From Melioribacteraceae bacterium (GTDB lineage: Bacteria; Bacteroidota; Ignavibacteria; Ignavibacteriales; Melioribacteraceae): a stretch of DNA of 64,000 nucleotides. A program made the translations under genes and the position numbers. The notes beneath the pieces were generated by a model. The model made no database searches. It saw nothing but the letters and a program-made list of their open reading frames with translations, and was not told where the DNA came from. The stretch covers positions 379,692 through 443,691 of the forward strand of contig DAOSDY010000002.1 in assembly GCA_035362835.1 (NCBI GenBank). The letters are read 5' to 3'. Below, one piece after another: positions 9,721 to 19,465 of the stretch (position 1 is its first letter; each line of letters starts with the position of its first letter).

Positions 9721-10593
9721 ATGCCAAGAATTGTGATACTTGCAGGCGGAATTTCCTCCCGGATGAAAAATCCTCCCTCCGGAGTATTGGATATTGATAA
9801 AAATCTTCTCAGTGATTCCGACAATAAGTCAAAATCGATGATCAGGTTAGGTTCGGGTAATAAACCGTTTCTCGACTTTTTACTAATGAATATCTCCAGA
9901 TCAGGTTACAATGATGTTGTTATAGTTGTTAATGAGAAGGATACATCGATCATTAATTATTACAAGGATCCAGAATCCCGTTATGAATTTCCGGAAATAA
10001 ATATCAGTTTTGCTTATCAGCCAATTCCTCCGGGTAGGGAGAAGCCGATGGGAACAGCCGATGCACTCTATCATGCATGCTTGTCAAGACCCGACTGGAA
10101 AGGGAAAAAATTTACAATGTGCAACAGCGACAATCTTTATTCGGTTGAGTCGTTCAAAATACTTCTAAATTCTCCATATACGAATTCAATGATCGATTAT
10201 GAAAGTGAAGGACTTGGTTTCGATAAAGAACGAATCGGGAAGTTTGCAATTACATTGAAGGACGATGATAATTTCCTTACCGGGATAATTGAAAAACCAC
10301 CGGCAGATTTGTTTGAATCGGTTTTAAGAAAGGACGGGTTTGTAGGCGTTAGCATGAATATTTTCCGATTCGACTATGATATGATTCTTCCGTTCTTAAT
10401 TAATACGCCGGTCAATCCGGAAAGAAATGAAAAAGAGATCCCAACGGCTATCAGATTGCTCATAGAAAAATTCCCCGGATCGTTTTATGCTTACAGGAGA
10501 AGGGAGTATGTGCCGGATCTCTCAAGCAAGAATGATATACCGGTTGTCAAGAAATTTTTAGAAGATCAATTCGGAAAAAATCTAACTAAATAA
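9721..10593 (+). CDS. Sugar nucleotidyltransferase (NTP_transferase family)
   Basis: 290 residues. It opens with VILAGGISSRMK, the nucleotide-binding LAGGxxxRM loop of the GT-A-fold pyrophosphorylases. A later MCNSDNLYSV contains the metal-binding Asp, and GFVGVSMNIFRFD resembles the sugar-binding part. The predicted reaction is sugar-1-phosphate plus NTP to NDP-sugar plus pyrophosphate, in the cytosol. It starts on the base after the kinase stop codon (TAA then ATG), which supports translational coupling. The nucleobase and sugar are unknown. I see no fused acyltransferase, so it is not GlmU. Confidence 0.75.
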   Translation: MPRIVILAGGISSRMKNPPSGVLDIDKNLLSDSDNKSKSMIRLGSGNKPFLDFLLMNISRSGYNDVVIVVNEKDTSIINYYKDPESRYEFPEINISFAYQPIPPGREKPMGTADALYHACLSRPDWKGKKFTMCNSDNLYSVESFKILLNSPYTNSMIDYESEGLGFDKERIGKFAITLKDDDNFLTGIIEKPPADLFESVLRKDGFVGVSMNIFRFDYDMILPFLINTPVNPERNEKEIPTAIRLLIEKFPGSFYAYRRREYVPDLSSKNDIPVVKKFLEDQFGKNLTK

Positions 10594-10616
10594 AAACTAT
10601 TTCCTCCGGTTTAACT

Positions 10617-13001
10617 ATGTATCATAAACTTAACATTGATTACATCTCTCCCGTAGAAAATTATTTTCTTAAACTTTCTGGTAAGGAATTTATCTACGAA
10701 CCGACCGAAAAAATCCCGGTAATCCAGACACAGAACTTTTACGAACTTGGAAGATTAACGGCATTACGTTTTATTGAATGGATTCAGAAGAATCCCGGCG
10801 GAGTAATTTCGCTCCCTACCGGTAAAACGCCAGAGCATTTCATCTCGATGGTCGGTTATTATCTGAAGAACTGGGATCAGCCGGGTGTAAAAGCCGAATT
10901 GAAAAAATCCGGAGTAGATACTTCCGTGAGACCCGACATGAAGGGTCTTCATTTTGTTCAGATAGATGAATTCTACCCGATCGATTCGCATCAGCATAAC
11001 AGCTTCTATTTTTTCCTTCAGAAATTTTATTTCGAGAATCTCGGACTCGATCAATCCAAAGCACTCCTGATAAATGTGAATGAAATCGGGACTGCTGATA
11101 ATCTTCCTCTTGATAAAATATTCCCCGATAAAAAAGTAGACCTCGGACTCCGCACAAGATGGGCCAGTTCACGTCAGGAGAGACTTCAAAAAAGAACAAT
11201 TGAGATAGTGGACGAATTCTGCACGGATTATGAGCGGCGGATTAGAGAACTTGGGGGCATCGGATTCTTCCTGGGTGGTATCGGCCCCGACGGGCATATC
11301 GGTTTTAATATTCAGGGGAGCGATCATTTCTCTACTACGCGATTTACACAAACAAATTACGAAACACAGGCTGCTTCTTCCGTAGATCTAGGCGGTATGG
11401 AGATTGCCCGGTCAATTCATACAATTACCATCGGACTCGATACAATTACTTACAATGAAGAAGCTACAGCCATAATAATCGCTGCGGGTGAAGCGAAATC
11501 CAATATTGTAAGAGACTCTGTAGAAAATTCATTTACTAACAAATATCCGGCAACTGTTTTACAAAAATTAAAGAATGCCCGTTTTTACATAACAAACGGA
11601 GCTGCCCTCCGTTTGCGTGAAAGAAGGTTTGCAGATTTTGCCAAAGAATCTCCTCTTTCAAATCGCTCGATTGAAAGGGCGGTTATTAATCTCGCAGTTG
11701 ATAAACAGAAAGAAGTGAAAGACCTTTCGGATGAAGATTACAGGAACGATAAATTCGGCGGATTGATTCTGAACAGCAGATACAAAAATTCTGAAGAAAC
11801 TAACAGAATGATATTTGAAAATTCGCTCGAGAAATTTAATAAGGGAATCTCGGGTATTGAAAATGAAACTATTCTTCATACGGCGCCCCATCACGATGAT
11901 ATAATGCTTGGATATCTGCCTTATATAATTCATCTTGTAAGAAATGCATCGAACCGTCATCACTTTACAACTCTAACCAGCGGTTTTACGGCGGTTACTA
12001 ATTCATACATGTTAAAAATGGTTGAGGCCCTTAAGGAATACGTTGACAGCGATGGTATTGAGAAATTATTTAATATGAATTATTTCGATCCGGCAAACAG
12101 ATACGGCTCGGACAAGGATGTTAATCTCTATCTCGACGGACTTGCGGCTCACAGCAGAACTATGAAGACAGAGGCATCCAGCAGAAGATTGTTAAGAAAT
12201 GTTATTGAAGTATACGGTCAGGCTAACCTGAATGTAATTAAAGTAAGAATTGATGAACTGATCGATTATTTTAGAACTCAATATCCTGGTAAAAAAGATA
12301 TTCCGGCCGTACAGAAATTAAAAGGAATGCTGCGCGAGTTTGAAGAGGAAATTGTATGGGCTTATTTCGGTTTCAGCAGCGAGAGCGTATCGCATCTGCG
12401 CCTTGGATTTTATCAGGGTGAAATATTTACCGAGAATCCTGAAATAGAACGGGATATTATGCCTTTCGTAAATCTTTTAAGAAAAGTAAAACCGACAATA
12501 TTGACAGTTGCCCTCGATCCTGAAGGAAGCGGCCCCGATACTCACTACAAAGTACTTCAGACTATTACTGAAGCTTTAAAAGTTTATGGGAATGAAACCG
12601 ATATTTCACAACTTAAAATCTGGTGCTACAGAAATGTATGGAACCGGTTCCATCCGGCAGAAGCTAATATGTTTATACCAGTTAGTCTCAATTCTTTCGC
12701 AATTCTTGAAAATATTTTTATGAACAGTTACGGCTCTCAACGCGATGCAAGCTTCCCGAGTTTTGAATACGACGGACCTTTCAGCCGGCTCGTTCAAAAA
12801 ATTCAGTCGGAACAGTATCAGACTGTCCGGCTCTGTCTTGGAAAGGATTTCTTTATGAATCATCCGGTTCCAAGAGTTCGTGCTGCCCACGGAATGATCT
12901 ATCTCCTGGAGCTTCCCTTAAACGAGTTCTATACAAAATCGATAGAACTGAAAAAACTTACCGAGATCAATAATTACAAACGGGATCTGATAGATGGCTG
13001 A
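10617..13001 (+). CDS. NagB-like glucosamine-6-phosphate deaminase fused to PIG-L-type deacetylase
   Basis: 794 residues with two domains. Residues about 40-370 form a NagB/SugarP isomerase fold with LPTGKTPEHF, HFVQIDEFYPI and the catalytic loop GIGPDGHIGFN near residues 220-230. Residues about 410-770 form a PIG-L/LmbE domain with TAPHHDDIMLGY (the PHxDD zinc motif) near residue 421. NagB enzymes deaminate and isomerise glucosamine-6-P to fructose-6-P; PIG-L enzymes remove N-acetyl groups. Fusions of this kind occur in Bacteroidota. Together they could deacetylate and then deaminate an N-acetylated amino sugar. It overlaps the epimerase gene by 8 bases. Confidence 0.85.
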   Translation: MYHKLNIDYISPVENYFLKLSGKEFIYEPTEKIPVIQTQNFYELGRLTALRFIEWIQKNPGGVISLPTGKTPEHFISMVGYYLKNWDQPGVKAELKKSGVDTSVRPDMKGLHFVQIDEFYPIDSHQHNSFYFFLQKFYFENLGLDQSKALLINVNEIGTADNLPLDKIFPDKKVDLGLRTRWASSRQERLQKRTIEIVDEFCTDYERRIRELGGIGFFLGGIGPDGHIGFNIQGSDHFSTTRFTQTNYETQAASSVDLGGMEIARSIHTITIGLDTITYNEEATAIIIAAGEAKSNIVRDSVENSFTNKYPATVLQKLKNARFYITNGAALRLRERRFADFAKESPLSNRSIERAVINLAVDKQKEVKDLSDEDYRNDKFGGLILNSRYKNSEETNRMIFENSLEKFNKGISGIENETILHTAPHHDDIMLGYLPYIIHLVRNASNRHHFTTLTSGFTAVTNSYMLKMVEALKEYVDSDGIEKLFNMNYFDPANRYGSDKDVNLYLDGLAAHSRTMKTEASSRRLLRNVIEVYGQANLNVIKVRIDELIDYFRTQYPGKKDIPAVQKLKGMLREFEEEIVWAYFGFSSESVSHLRLGFYQGEIFTENPEIERDIMPFVNLLRKVKPTILTVALDPEGSGPDTHYKVLQTITEALKVYGNETDISQLKIWCYRNVWNRFHPAEANMFIPVSLNSFAILENIFMNSYGSQRDASFPSFEYDGPFSRLVQKIQSEQYQTVRLCLGKDFFMNHPVPRVRAAHGMIYLLELPLNEFYTKSIELKKLTEINNYKRDLIDG

Positions 13002-13935
13002 TACTAAAGTTGTTGTTACAGGCGGCGCGGGATTTATTGGAAGTCATATAGTCGAATACTGGCTCGGTGCGGGCGCGGAGGTTCATATTATAGATAATTT
13101 AAGAACCGGATTCCTTTCGAATGTTCAACTATTCCCCGATGCCGTTTTTCATAAAGGAAGTATTACGGACCGGAAGCTTGTCTTTGATGTATTAAGGAAT
13201 GCGGATTATGTTCATCATCTGGCCGCTTTCGTTTCCGTTCCTGAATCGATCGAAAAACCGGAGGAATGCTACGACATAAATATTAACGGCCTTTTGAATG
13301 TACTCGACGGATCCAAGGAATTTGGTATTAAGAAAATTGTTTTCAGCAGTTCAGCTGCAGTTTACGGTGATAATCCTGAATCTCCAAAAAGAATCTCAAC
13401 TAAAACCGGACCTAAGTCTCCATACGGTTCAACAAAACTGGAAGGGGAAGAGCATCTTAAAAGTTTCCACGACCTTCATGGACTCGGTGCAGTTTCACTC
13501 AGGTATTTTAACGTATTCGGTCCGAGGCAGGATCCTAAAAGTCAGTATGCGGCAGCGGTTCCGATCTTTATAAGCCGGGCATTAAAAAATGAACCGGTAA
13601 TTATTTACGGCGACGGAACCCAGACCCGGGATTTTATTTTTGTGAAGGATGTTGTTAACGCTAATGTAATTGCAGCAACTAATAAGAATGTGAACGGTGT
13701 TTTCAACGTTGCGTCCGGTTGTGCTGTTTCAATTCTTCAAATTGCCGATACAATAATTAGAATCACAGGAAGCAGTAGCGAAATTGAATTCCGGGATGAA
13801 AGAGCCGGAGATATAAAACACAGTCTTGCTTCGATTGATGAGACTAAAATGGACTTAGGTTTCTCTCCGCAATCTGATCTTGCAGATGGATTAGGAAAAA
13901 CTATTGAATATTATATTAATAAAAGGGGGCAGTAA
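12994..13935 (+). CDS. NAD-dependent epimerase/dehydratase (GalE-like, SDR family)
   Basis: 313 residues of an extended short-chain dehydrogenase. The N-terminal VVVTGGAGFIGSHI is the Rossmann glycine motif, FSSSAAVYGD holds the catalytic Ser, and SPYGSTKLEGE provides the Tyr-x3-Lys pair. RYFNVFGPRQDP and GDGTQTRDFIFVKDV are typical of nucleotide-sugar 4-epimerases and dehydratases. The likely substrate is an NDP-sugar, perhaps the product of the kinase and nucleotidyltransferase just upstream. It overlaps the preceding fusion gene by 8 bases, which makes cotranslation likely. Substrate and product remain uncertain. Confidence 0.85.
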   Translation: MADTKVVVTGGAGFIGSHIVEYWLGAGAEVHIIDNLRTGFLSNVQLFPDAVFHKGSITDRKLVFDVLRNADYVHHLAAFVSVPESIEKPEECYDININGLLNVLDGSKEFGIKKIVFSSSAAVYGDNPESPKRISTKTGPKSPYGSTKLEGEEHLKSFHDLHGLGAVSLRYFNVFGPRQDPKSQYAAAVPIFISRALKNEPVIIYGDGTQTRDFIFVKDVVNANVIAATNKNVNGVFNVASGCAVSILQIADTIIRITGSSSEIEFRDERAGDIKHSLASIDETKMDLGFSPQSDLADGLGKTIEYYINKRGQ

Positions 13936-13988
13936 TCAGATCGCTTCGAGAAATTGCGATATGCTTTCATATTTCATAACTTAAAATC

Positions 13989-15971
13989 ATGAAAAAGCTC
14001 TTAATCGTTTCTCTGCTAATTCTACTTTCACTTTTTATTTACATCTCGCAGGGTGAAAGTGTCCTAGTATCTACATCATTAACCGACCAGAAAAATTTAT
14101 ATAAAAACGGACTGTTAAACTCACAAGCCTCTTTTATTAATTCAGTTGCCGATTACGATTTTGATATTGTTTATGACGAGATTAATAAGAAGATACATGT
14201 TAAAGAAAAAATAATCTGGAGAAATAACACTCAAACTCCTGCGGGGGAAATTCAATTCCATCTCTATCCCAACGCTTATAAAAGTGAAGGGACTCATTTT
14301 GCCGGTGGATATAATTTAAGTTCACCTGATTCCAGAACTGAAATTGCAATAGATCTTTTTACAATTAACGATTCAAAAGCTGATCTGGAATTCATTCATC
14401 CGGAAATTGAAAATAAAAACGACAGTACTGTAGCCAGAACAATTCTAAAAGACCCTGTTCAACCGGGGGATTCATGCCTCATCTATTTCGAATATTCGCT
14501 TAAGATTCCGCATGCTGTTAAAAGATTCGGATATGCCCGTGGAAGAAATTTCTCTTTTGTCTCTCAATGGTTTCCTAAAGTCGGAGTCTTCGAAAAAGGG
14601 AAATGGGTCTGTAGCCCTTATTATCCTTACCTTAATTTCTATTCGGATTTCGGAAATTATTCGGCCAGAATCAATGTGCCTGCTTCTTATAAAGTAGCAT
14701 CCACGGGTGTCGAGACTGGAAAGACTGACAAGAACGGAAGGATAGAATATAAATTTGTTCAGAATGGGGTTCACGACTTTGTATGGCTTGCAACAGACGA
14801 CATACTTCAGCGGAATTCAATCTATGTTAGAAAAGACGGATCGGAATTACTAGTTCAGGCGTTTGTTCAACCTGAGAGGGAAAAATATTTTGAGCGATAT
14901 ATTGACGCCGTTAAGAACTGTTTGTCATTCTTTGAGGAGAATATTGGACCATATCCTTATAAGAATATCACACTTGTTGATGTTCCCAGATCCGGGAACT
15001 CCGGCGGAATGGAGTACCCAACGCTCTTTACAGTTAGTGCCGAATTATTTTCTCCGCGTGCTACCGGATGGCCGGAATACCTCGTAGCTCATGAATTCTC
15101 TCATCAGTACTTTCAAGGTATATTAGCTAATAACGAAGTCTATGAGGCCTGGCTGGATGAAGGATTCGCTTCCTACTTTGCTACCAAAATCATATTTAAA
15201 TTTTATCCGGAAATTTTAAATACTTTCAAATTAGCATCTTACATACCCGTGTACGGAATTGAATTCTTTGCATACAAAGAAATACCGATCATTTATACTC
15301 TTGCTGAAATCCCGGTACCCGAAGGGACTCAAAGTCTTATCTCTTACTATAGAAATCTTACTCTCGGTGCAATAACCGATACTTCCTACAAGCAGCCTTC
15401 GCGCATTTCATATGCGGTTAATTCTTACAGCAAGCCGGAACTGGTTCTTCATACTCTCGAAAGGTATCTCGGTTACGACAGGATGATGAAAATTATTAGA
15501 CATTATTATGAACGTTTTAAGTTCCGTCATCCTGCTACAAATGATTTTTTTAACTCGGTACGTGAGATTTCCGGCGAAGAGATCGAATGGTTTTTTGATG
15601 AACTTTTTAATTCGTCGAAAGTTTTCGATTACCGTGTGACATCGGTTGAAAAAAAATCTGATAACGAATATGATGTGCTTGTAGAGAGATTGTGCGACGG
15701 AGTATTTAAAAACGATATCTACGTATATACCGATAAAGAAACACTAAAAGTTAAATGGGACGGCCGCGAACGCTGGAAAGTATTCCGGTTTAAGACAAAT
15801 CATAATGTGATTGCCGCAGAAATCGATCCGCTAAGAAAAAACCTGCTCGATATAAACTTTGCAAATAATTCATATACGGTTGATTCCCGTGTATGGGCTT
15901 CTTGGTCGCTTGCTTTAAGAGTCTTTTTCTGGGTGCAGAATGCTCTAATGATTCTCGGAAGTATAGGATGA
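13989..15971 (+). CDS. M1 family zinc metallopeptidase, membrane-anchored
   Basis: 660 residues. It starts with a hydrophobic segment (about 3-20, KLLIVSLLILLSLF) that is either a signal or an anchor, and ends with a hydrophobic helix (about 633-658). The gluzincin site is H368-E369-F-S-H372 and the third ligand is E391 in LDEGFASYF, exactly 18 residues on, as in M1 aminopeptidases. RSGNSGGMEYPTL replaces the usual GAMEN exopeptidase motif with GGMEY. The N-terminal sheet domain (VDYDFDIVYDE region) is also M1-like. It probably faces the periplasm. Its stop overlaps the start of the next gene (ATGA). Confidence 0.88.
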   Translation: MKKLLIVSLLILLSLFIYISQGESVLVSTSLTDQKNLYKNGLLNSQASFINSVADYDFDIVYDEINKKIHVKEKIIWRNNTQTPAGEIQFHLYPNAYKSEGTHFAGGYNLSSPDSRTEIAIDLFTINDSKADLEFIHPEIENKNDSTVARTILKDPVQPGDSCLIYFEYSLKIPHAVKRFGYARGRNFSFVSQWFPKVGVFEKGKWVCSPYYPYLNFYSDFGNYSARINVPASYKVASTGVETGKTDKNGRIEYKFVQNGVHDFVWLATDDILQRNSIYVRKDGSELLVQAFVQPEREKYFERYIDAVKNCLSFFEENIGPYPYKNITLVDVPRSGNSGGMEYPTLFTVSAELFSPRATGWPEYLVAHEFSHQYFQGILANNEVYEAWLDEGFASYFATKIIFKFYPEILNTFKLASYIPVYGIEFFAYKEIPIIYTLAEIPVPEGTQSLISYYRNLTLGAITDTSYKQPSRISYAVNSYSKPELVLHTLERYLGYDRMMKIIRHYYERFKFRHPATNDFFNSVREISGEEIEWFFDELFNSSKVFDYRVTSVEKKSDNEYDVLVERLCDGVFKNDIYVYTDKETLKVKWDGRERWKVFRFKTNHNVIAAEIDPLRKNLLDINFANNSYTVDSRVWASWSLALRVFFWVQNALMILGSIG

Positions 15972-16861
15972 TTGGGTATATAAAAAATATTATAGTGCTC
16001 GGCTCCAGGTCCGTATTTCATAATTCGGTTCTGGTGCTGCTTATCTGGGTCTTCAATGCTTTGTCCGCTATTGTTCTTACCGTACCGATATTGAATATTC
16101 TGATGGATAATCTGGGCAGGTCGCTTCTGAGCGATAAACTCGCCCTTCAATTCGATTATATGTGGTTTATTCAGTTCCAGAATATTTACAGAATAAATTT
16201 TGACCAGCTTCCTTTAAGCATCTATACAGTAGTCGGAATCTATACGATGCTTCAGACTTTCTTTCTAGGCGGAATGATTTCCATATTTCATATCCCCGAA
16301 AAAAATCATATCGTCGATTTCTTCTACGGCGGCGTTAAGTATTTTTTCAGATTCTTAAAAGTTACACTCGTTTCCTTAGCTTTCTATGTCTTTGCATTTG
16401 TTGCAATCGATTACCTCGGACAATTGATTCATCTTGTCTTCAGGAATTCGGAGAATATTCGTCTTGAATTCGTCTTCTTCGGATTAAGATATGTTCTGCT
16501 GGTATTTTTTATAGGAGTTGTTGCAATAATCTCGGATTATTCTAAAGTAGCGCTGGCGGTTAACGACAGGACAAAAATACTGATGGAAATGTATAACGCA
16601 ATTAAATTTATTAAAAAGAATTTTACAGTAGTTTTTATATCGTTTTTAATTGTTTCGGTTATTGGTGCCGTCGGTGTTGCTGTTTATAACATTCTCGGAA
16701 AGGCAATACCGAGAACTCCTTATTATATGCTTCTGCTTTCCTTTCTTCTTCAGCAAATGTTGATTATTTTTCGGTTGCTTGTTAGAATGCTCTTCTCTGC
16801 AACAGAAGTTTATCTTTTTAAAGATCTTAGTGCAGTTATAATTGACGCTGAAACTCATTAA
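15968..16861 (+). CDS. Multipass membrane protein of unknown function
   Basis: 297 residues from the ATG at 15968, which overlaps the M1 peptidase stop (ATGA); longer upstream starts lie inside that gene. It has about six membrane helices with connecting loops (for example a helix around NSVLVLLIWVFNALSAIVL near the start). I recognise no catalytic motif. The overlap with the peptidase suggests the two act together, perhaps as a membrane partner, but this is inference from spacing alone. Confidence 0.75.
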   Translation: MIGYIKNIIVLGSRSVFHNSVLVLLIWVFNALSAIVLTVPILNILMDNLGRSLLSDKLALQFDYMWFIQFQNIYRINFDQLPLSIYTVVGIYTMLQTFFLGGMISIFHIPEKNHIVDFFYGGVKYFFRFLKVTLVSLAFYVFAFVAIDYLGQLIHLVFRNSENIRLEFVFFGLRYVLLVFFIGVVAIISDYSKVALAVNDRTKILMEMYNAIKFIKKNFTVVFISFLIVSVIGAVGVAVYNILGKAIPRTPYYMLLLSFLLQQMLIIFRLLVRMLFSATEVYLFKDLSAVIIDAETH

Positions 16862-16872
16862 GGAATTAATTG

Positions 16873-17418
16873 ATGGCAATACTACCTATTACAGTATACG
16901 GAGACAAAATATTAAAACAGAAAACTCAGCCTGTTCGTGCGGTAACTGATGATCTGATTGTCCAGATAAAAAATATGCTGGAAACTATGAAGAATGCAAG
17001 GGGAGTGGGACTCGCAGCCAATCAGGTTGGAATTAATAATTCTGTCTTCATAGTCGATTTAAAAGGTGTTGAAGGGTATGAAAAATTCAAGCCGGTCGTT
17101 TTTATAAATCCTGAAATTCTTCTCTATTCGGATGAAAAAGTTGTTATTGAAGAGGGATGCCTCAGTCTGCCGAACTTGAGAGCGGATGTTGAAAGACCCG
17201 AAAAGATTAAAGTCCGATATCTGAATACGGATGAAGAGGAAGTTGAAATTGAGGCCGATGATTTCTTTGCCCGTGTTATACTTCACGAGTATGACCACCT
17301 GATAGGTAAGATGATACCCGACCGTGTTTCAGAAGAAATAAAATCCCGGCTTCAGGATGAGCTGAAACTAATAAAGAGCAGGGAAGTGGAAATTGATTAC
17401 CCGATCACCCGACTTTAA
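16873..17418 (+). CDS. def: Peptide deformylase
   Basis: 181 residues. I take the ATG at 16873 rather than the TTG three bases earlier, and AGGA precedes it. All three deformylase motifs are present: GVGLAANQVG, EGCLSLP (metal-binding Cys) and ILHEYDHLIG (two His ligands and catalytic Glu). The enzyme removes the formyl group from nascent N-terminal methionine. It precedes fmt by 39 bases, the usual def-fmt pairing, so both formylation and deformylation enzymes are likely made together. Confidence 0.97.
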   Translation: MAILPITVYGDKILKQKTQPVRAVTDDLIVQIKNMLETMKNARGVGLAANQVGINNSVFIVDLKGVEGYEKFKPVVFINPEILLYSDEKVVIEEGCLSLPNLRADVERPEKIKVRYLNTDEEEVEIEADDFFARVILHEYDHLIGKMIPDRVSEEIKSRLQDELKLIKSREVEIDYPITRL

Positions 17419-17457
17419 TAAGCACGTCATTCCCTTTTTAAAAGGTCCGGAGTAATT

Positions 17458-18429
17458 GTGAAAATTATTTTTATGGGTACGCCGGATTTTGCTATCCCCT
17501 CGCTTCAGATATTGTTAGAAAGCAATCATTCTGTCCTTGCTGTTGTCTCTGCACCTGATAAAGAGCGCGGAAGAGGAAGAGATATCTCTTCAACTCCGCT
17601 GAAAAAATTTGCTCTGTCCAGTAATTTGAAAGTTTATACGCCCGTTCGCCTTAATGACGAGGATTTCCTGACCGAAATGAGAAATCTTAAACCCGACCTC
17701 TTTGTGGTTGTTGCGTTTAGGATTCTTCCCAAAGAACTTTATACAATTCCGGAATACGGTTCGATAAATCTGCACGGATCATTGCTGCCGAAATACCGTG
17801 GCGCTGCGCCTATTCAGTGGTCTATTATTCAGGGTGATAAAGAAACCGGACTTACAACTTTTTTTCTTGAGGACAAAGTTGATACCGGAAATATTCTTCT
17901 TCAGAAATCGGTACCGATTGAAGACAATGACGATTTCGGAACTCTCCACGATAAAATGATGATTACCGGCGCCGACCTGTTGCTTAAAACTGTAAATCTG
18001 ATTGAATCCGGAGAAGTTGTAACCAGAAAGCAGGAGAACGAAATTTCAACTCCTGCACCTAAAATTGTAAAGGAGACTTGCGAAATCCAATGGAATAAAA
18101 GCGGAATTGAAATTCATAATCTTGTTAGAGGATTATCTCCTTTACCCGGTGCGTTTTTTATTCATAACGGTTCGATCATTAAAATATTTAAAACCGGACT
18201 GGTTGCTGATACTTCCGGAATCGAAAAAGAAAATACTATTTCTATAAGTGTAAGCAGCCTTCAGGGTGATAATTCGGAGATCATAGTATATCAGACAAAA
18301 AAAGAAATTTATTTTGAAACGGGCAGTGGAATTATTCAGGTACTCGAACTTCAGCCGGAAGGACGTAAACGGATGACCGCAGAAGAATTCCTGAGAGGAT
18401 ACCGATTCCCGCTGCCGATAAAAACATAA
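17458..18429 (+). CDS. fmt: Methionyl-tRNA formyltransferase
   Basis: 323 residues with a GTG start preceded by GGAG. The N-terminal formyltransferase domain has IIFMGTPDFAIPSL and the signature HGSLLPKYRGAAPIQW, with DTGNIL further on. The C-terminal OB-like domain runs from about 205 and includes NLVRGLSPLPGAFF. It transfers a formyl group from 10-formyl-THF to Met-tRNA(fMet). The length matches the family. It is followed after 9 bases by a cysteine synthase-type gene. Confidence 0.97.
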   Translation: MKIIFMGTPDFAIPSLQILLESNHSVLAVVSAPDKERGRGRDISSTPLKKFALSSNLKVYTPVRLNDEDFLTEMRNLKPDLFVVVAFRILPKELYTIPEYGSINLHGSLLPKYRGAAPIQWSIIQGDKETGLTTFFLEDKVDTGNILLQKSVPIEDNDDFGTLHDKMMITGADLLLKTVNLIESGEVVTRKQENEISTPAPKIVKETCEIQWNKSGIEIHNLVRGLSPLPGAFFIHNGSIIKIFKTGLVADTSGIEKENTISISVSSLQGDNSEIIVYQTKKEIYFETGSGIIQVLELQPEGRKRMTAEEFLRGYRFPLPIKT

Positions 18430-18438
18430 GGATATAAA

Positions 18439-19416
18439 ATGAGAAAAATCCGTTACGACAGTATTGTTGATGCGATCGGCCAAACACCTCTTGTTAAACT
18501 GGGTAATATTTCCAAAGGTCTTAAAGCAACTATCTGGGCCAAAATGGAATTTATGAATCCAGGCGGAAGTATCAAGGACCGTATTGCAAGGTATATGATT
18601 GAAAAAGGGGAACGGGAAGGGAAACTTAAACCCGGCGATACGATACTTGAGAATTCTTCAGGTAATACTGCAATGGGTCTGGCGATTGTCTGCCGTCAGA
18701 AAGGATACAAATTGAAAATTGTTATAAGAGATTCTACAAGCAAAGAGAAAATTAAAATGCTGGAAGTCCTCGGTGTCGATGTTATTAAAGTTGATTCAAC
18801 TCTTCCACCTGAACATCCGGATTCTTATAACAATTATGCGGAAAATCTTGCTAAGAGCGATCCCAAACTCTACTATATAGATCAGCATAATAATCTAGAC
18901 AACAACGAATCCCATTACATGACAACCGGGCCGGAAATATGGGAACAGATGGATGGCAAAATCGATTATTTTGTGGTTGGTGTTGGTACTGGCGGAACCC
19001 TTTTCGGTGCCGGTAAATATCTGAAAGAGAAAGACCCTCGGATAAAATTGATTGGTGTTGATCCGGTTGGTTCAGTTTTTTACGATTGGTTCAAACATAA
19101 GAAAATGGTAAAAGCTTCACGCTATCTTATTGAAGGGATCGGCGATGAGTTCCTGATCAAAACCGCTCAACTCGCCCTGATGGATGATATGCTGAAAGTA
19201 ACTGATAAAAAAGCAATTGGATGGACAAAGAAACTCGCGTTCGAAGAAGGCATTTTAGCTGGCGGCTCGAGCGGCGCTAATATCTGGGCTTCGATGCAGA
19301 TTGCCAAAGAAATTGACAGGGAAGCAAACATTGTAACTTTAATCTGCGATTCGGGTTATAAATACTTTTCAACAATTTATAACGACGAGTGGATTATGAA
19401 AAATGATCTTTTGTAA
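18439..19416 (+). CDS. PLP-dependent cystathionine beta-synthase / cysteine synthase family enzyme
   Basis: 325 residues of fold-type II PLP enzyme. GQTPLVKL opens the domain, K46 in GGSIKDR is the Schiff-base lysine, SSGNTAMG (about 73-80) is the substrate loop and VGTGGTLFG binds the phosphate. LIEGIGDEF resembles the EGIG segment of cystathionine beta-synthases. There is no C-terminal CBS pair. It either makes cysteine from O-acetylserine or cystathionine from serine and homocysteine. The next gene is a cystathionine gamma-lyase/synthase type, so a reverse transsulfuration pair is the better guess. Confidence 0.85.
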   Translation: MRKIRYDSIVDAIGQTPLVKLGNISKGLKATIWAKMEFMNPGGSIKDRIARYMIEKGEREGKLKPGDTILENSSGNTAMGLAIVCRQKGYKLKIVIRDSTSKEKIKMLEVLGVDVIKVDSTLPPEHPDSYNNYAENLAKSDPKLYYIDQHNNLDNNESHYMTTGPEIWEQMDGKIDYFVVGVGTGGTLFGAGKYLKEKDPRIKLIGVDPVGSVFYDWFKHKKMVKASRYLIEGIGDEFLIKTAQLALMDDMLKVTDKKAIGWTKKLAFEEGILAGGSSGANIWASMQIAKEIDREANIVTLICDSGYKYFSTIYNDEWIMKNDLL

Positions 19417-19465
19417 GACAGTATTCTGTTCCCAAAAAATATTTTAATTAAATAGAGGTTGTTAT

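Noticed and set aside
15893..15967. Longer start of the membrane protein gene at 15968
   Set aside because: It lies inside the M1 peptidase gene; the overlapping ATGA start is simpler.
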